In this document: positions 21,918 to 24,149 of the stretch, one piece after another
How the letters are laid out: every line of letters begins with the position of its first letter
How positions within the stretch are numbered: position 1 is the stretch's first letter
NCBI GenBank assembly: GCA_016844515.1
Contig: JAERMP010000070.1
Location: forward strand, 1-24,149
Direction: 5' to 3'
DNA: 24,149 nucleotides
DNA from: Thermoleophilia bacterium
GTDB lineage: Bacteria > Actinomycetota > Thermoleophilia > Gaiellales > Gaiellaceae
Program-made: the position numbers and the translations under genes
The notes under the pieces: model-generated
Database searches by the model: none
What the model was told of the DNA's origin: nothing
The model's input: the letters and a program-made list of their open reading frames with translations, nothing else

Positions 21918-24149
21918 ATGGCGAAGGTCGACGAGCTCGTCGTTCATGGGGCACGCGAACACAACCTGAAGAACGTCACCGTCCGCATCCCGCGGAATGC
22001 ACTCGTGTGCGTGACGGGGCTCTCCGGCTCGGGGAAGTCGTCGCTCGCGTTCGACACGATCTACGCGGAGGGGCAGCGCCGCTACGTCGAGTCGCTCTCC
22101 GCGTACGCGCGTCAGTTCCTGCAAATGATGGAGAAGCCCGACGTCGATTCGATCGACGGGCTCTCGCCGGCGATCTCGATCGACCAGAAGACCACCTCGC
22201 GCAACCCCCGGTCGACGGTCGGCACGGTCACGGAGATCTACGACTATCTGCGCCTGCTCTACGCACGTATCGGGCGGCCGCACTGCCCGGTCTGTGGACG
22301 GCCGATCGCCGGGCAGTCGCTCGACCAGATCGTCGAGCAGGTGCTGCGCCTCGAGGAGGGCACGAAGTTCACGGTCAACGCCCCCGTCGTACGCGACCGC
22401 AAGGGCGAGTTCAAGGACGTCCTCGAGGAGCTGCGTCGCGACGGCTTCACGCGCGTGAAGGTCGACGGCGAGCAGCGGCTGCTCGAGGAGGAGATCTCAC
22501 TCGACAAGAAGTTCAAGCACACGATCGAGGTCGTCGTCGACCGCCTGGTGATGAAGGCGGACCTTCGCCAGCGTCTCACGCAGTCGATCGAGACAGCGAC
22601 GTCGCTCGCGGCGGGCCTCGTGGTGATCGATGTGATCGACGGCGAGGAGCTGACCTTCTCCGAGAACCTCGCATGCCCCGAGCACGGCGTCTCGCTCCCG
22701 GAGCTCGAGCCGCGCGTCTTCTCGTTCAACTCGCCGCACGGCGCCTGTCCTCGTTGCACGGGACTCGGCTCCCAGCTCGAGATCGACCCCGACCTCCTCG
22801 TCCCGGACACGTCGAACTCGATCAACGACGGAGCGCTCGTGCCGTGGACGATCGGAAGCCAGAACTTCTATGACTCGGTGATCGAGGCGATCGCCGAGCG
22901 CTACGAGATCTCGCTCGACACGCCGTGGCGTGACCTGGCGTCCGAAGAACAGGATCGATTCCTCTACGGAACGGGCGGCGACCGGATCTTCGTCGTCTAC
23001 CGGAACCGGATGGGGAGGAAGCGCCAGTACACGATGGCGTTCGAGGGGCTCGTGAACAACCTCCAGCGCCGCTACAAGGAGACGGACTCGTCTCAGCAGC
23101 GCGACCGGATCGAGGAGTACATGAGCTTCCGGCCCTGCCCGGAGTGCGGGGGCGCGCGGCTCAAGCCCGAGGTGCTGGCGGTGAAGATCGGCGGCGACTC
23201 GATCCACGAGTTCACGCGGATGTCGGTGACTGCCGCCCTCCGCTTCGTCGACGAGCTCGAGCTGACGAAGACCGAGGAGCTGATCGGCCGGCGCATCCTC
23301 AAGGAGGTGCGCGAGCGGCTGACGTTCCTCGAGAACGTGGGCGTCGGCTACCTCCAGCTCGACCGGGCGGCGAAGACGCTCTCCGGCGGCGAGGCGCAGC
23401 GGCTGCGGCTCGCGACGCAGATCGGGTCGCAGCTCGTCGGCGTGCTCTACATCCTCGACGAGCCGTCGATCGGGCTCCACCAGCGCGACAACGGGCGCCT
23501 GATCGGGACGCTCGAGCGGCTGCGCGACCTCGGCAACACCGTGCTCGTCGTCGAGCACGACGAGCAGATGATGCGCAACGCCGATTGGCTCGTGGACATG
23601 GGCCCCGGAGCCGGGGAGCACGGCGGCCACGTCGTCGCCGAGGGCTCGGCCCTGGTTCACCGTTCGCGGCGCCGCGATGCACAACCTGAAGGGGATCGAC
23701 GTCTCCTTCCCGGTCGGCAAGTTCGTCTCGATCACCGGCGTCTCCGGCTCGGGCAAGTCCACGCTCGTGAACGAGATCGTCTTCAAGGCGCTCGCCAACC
23801 GGCTGAACAAGGTCCGCGTCAAGCCGGGCGACCACGAGGCGGTCGAGGGCATCGAGGTCTTCGACAAGGTGATCGACATCGACCAGACGCCGATCGGCCG
23901 CACCCCGCGCTCGAACCCGGCGACGTACACCGACCTCTTCACGCACGTGCGCGAGCTGTACTCGCTGACGCCCGAGGCGAAGGTGCGCGGCTACAAGCCG
24001 GGGCGCTTCTCGTTCAACGTGCGCGGCGGGCGCTGCGAGGCCTGCAAGGGCGACGGCACGATCAAGATCGAGATGCACTTCCTGCCCGACGTCTACGTCC
24101 CCTGCGAGACCTGCCACAGCAAGCGCTACAACAAGGAGACGCTCGAGGT
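21918..24149 (+). CDS. uvrA: Excinuclease ABC subunit A, internally deleted/frameshifted and 3' partial
   Basis: Damage-sensing ABC-type ATPase of nucleotide excision repair. ATG at 21918 ([20 protein letters not shown]). First half intact in one frame: Walker [45 protein letters not shown], zinc module CPEHGV...GACPRC (second Cys replaced by His), signature [16 protein letters not shown] and [12 protein letters not shown]. After VVAEGSA (about 23649) the frame changes: from about 23653 [19 protein letters not shown], second Walker [27 protein letters not shown] and CEAC...CETC read in the +1 frame. The linker that normally follows VVAEG (about 35-40 residues) is missing too. As given, the product would lose its second ATPase. 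The gene runs off the window end. Confidence 0.92.
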   Translation, partial: MAKVDELVVHGAREHNLKNVTVRIPRNALVCVTGLSGSGKSSLAFDTIYAEGQRRYVESLSAYARQFLQMMEKPDVDSIDGLSPAISIDQKTTSRNPRSTVGTVTEIYDYLRLLYARIGRPHCPVCGRPIAGQSLDQIVEQVLRLEEGTKFTVNAPVVRDRKGEFKDVLEELRRDGFTRVKVDGEQRLLEEEISLDKKFKHTIEVVVDRLVMKADLRQRLTQSIETATSLAAGLVVIDVIDGEELTFSENLACPEHGVSLPELEPRVFSFNSPHGACPRCTGLGSQLEIDPDLLVPDTSNSINDGALVPWTIGSQNFYDSVIEAIAERYEISLDTPWRDLASEEQDRFLYGTGGDRIFVVYRNRMGRKRQYTMAFEGLVNNLQRRYKETDSSQQRDRIEEYMSFRPCPECGGARLKPEVLAVKIGGDSIHEFTRMSVTAALRFVDELELTKTEELIGRRILKEVRERLTFLENVGVGYLQLDRAAKTLSGGEAQRLRLATQIGSQLVGVLYILDEPSIGLHQRDNGRLIGTLERLRDLGNTVLVVEHDEQMMRNADWLVDMGPGAGEHGGHVVAEGSALVHRSRRRDAQPEGDRRLLPGRQVRLDHRRLRLGQVHARERDRLQGARQPAEQGPRQAGRPRGGRGHRGLRQGDRHRPDADRPHPALEPGDVHRPLHARARAVLADARGEGARLQAGALLVQRARRALRGLQGRRHDQDRDALPARRLRPLRDLPQQALQQGDARG

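Overview
This window looks like a chromosomal segment of a high-GC actinomycete. GTG/TTG starts, actinobacterial-type housekeeping genes (polA, rpsA, coaE, uvrB, uvrA), a SARP-type regulator and a DUF2277 protein all fit Actinomycetota. Several small orphan proteins resemble ones I associate with Thermoleophilia (Gaiellales/Solirubrobacterales). The class-level placement is inference, not proof. No rRNA, tRNA, CRISPR array, transposase or integrase was seen.

Layout. 2-673: 3' part of a LivF-type ABC ATPase. 674-843: a run of five hairpins. 844-2331 (minus): a divergent LarA/DUF2088-like protein, flanked on both sides by the same hairpin family. 2444-7802: a housekeeping run on the plus strand, polA, rpsA, coaE and a lytic transglycosylase. 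7753-9628: a TetR repressor divergent from an MFS exporter, with a candidate operator between them. 9659-11638: uvrB with a damaged 3' end. 11734-11991: a small orphan protein. 11995-15930 (minus): a 1311-residue SARP/adenylate cyclase/ATPase/TPR regulator, divergent from a repeat-bearing secreted protein (16084-16650). 16708-16877: a second, broken copy of the uvrB 3' end. 16940-17502: an RHH/MazF-type toxin-antitoxin pair. 17541-17816: DUF2277. 17817-20123 (minus): metallophosphoesterase followed by an M32 carboxypeptidase whose N-terminus is frameshifted. 20151-21823: small membrane protein, CHRD protein, lipoprotein and an orphan 118-aa protein. 21918-end: uvrA behind a LexA-type SOS box, with an internal deletion and frameshift.

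The main story is nucleotide excision repair. uvrB has lost most of its UvrC-binding UVR motif by a deletion of about 50 nt. A separate UVR-encoding fragment lies 5.2 kb downstream, so about 5 kb of accessory genes sit between two homologous uvrB tails. uvrA is also broken between its two ATPase halves. Either these are assembly or consensus errors (the M32 gene also carries a small frameshift), or the lineage has a rearranged or decaying excision-repair locus. A second theme is promoter architecture. Many genes have a TANNNT-like -10 hexamer ending only 6-10 nt before the start codon, which points to widespread leaderless transcription.
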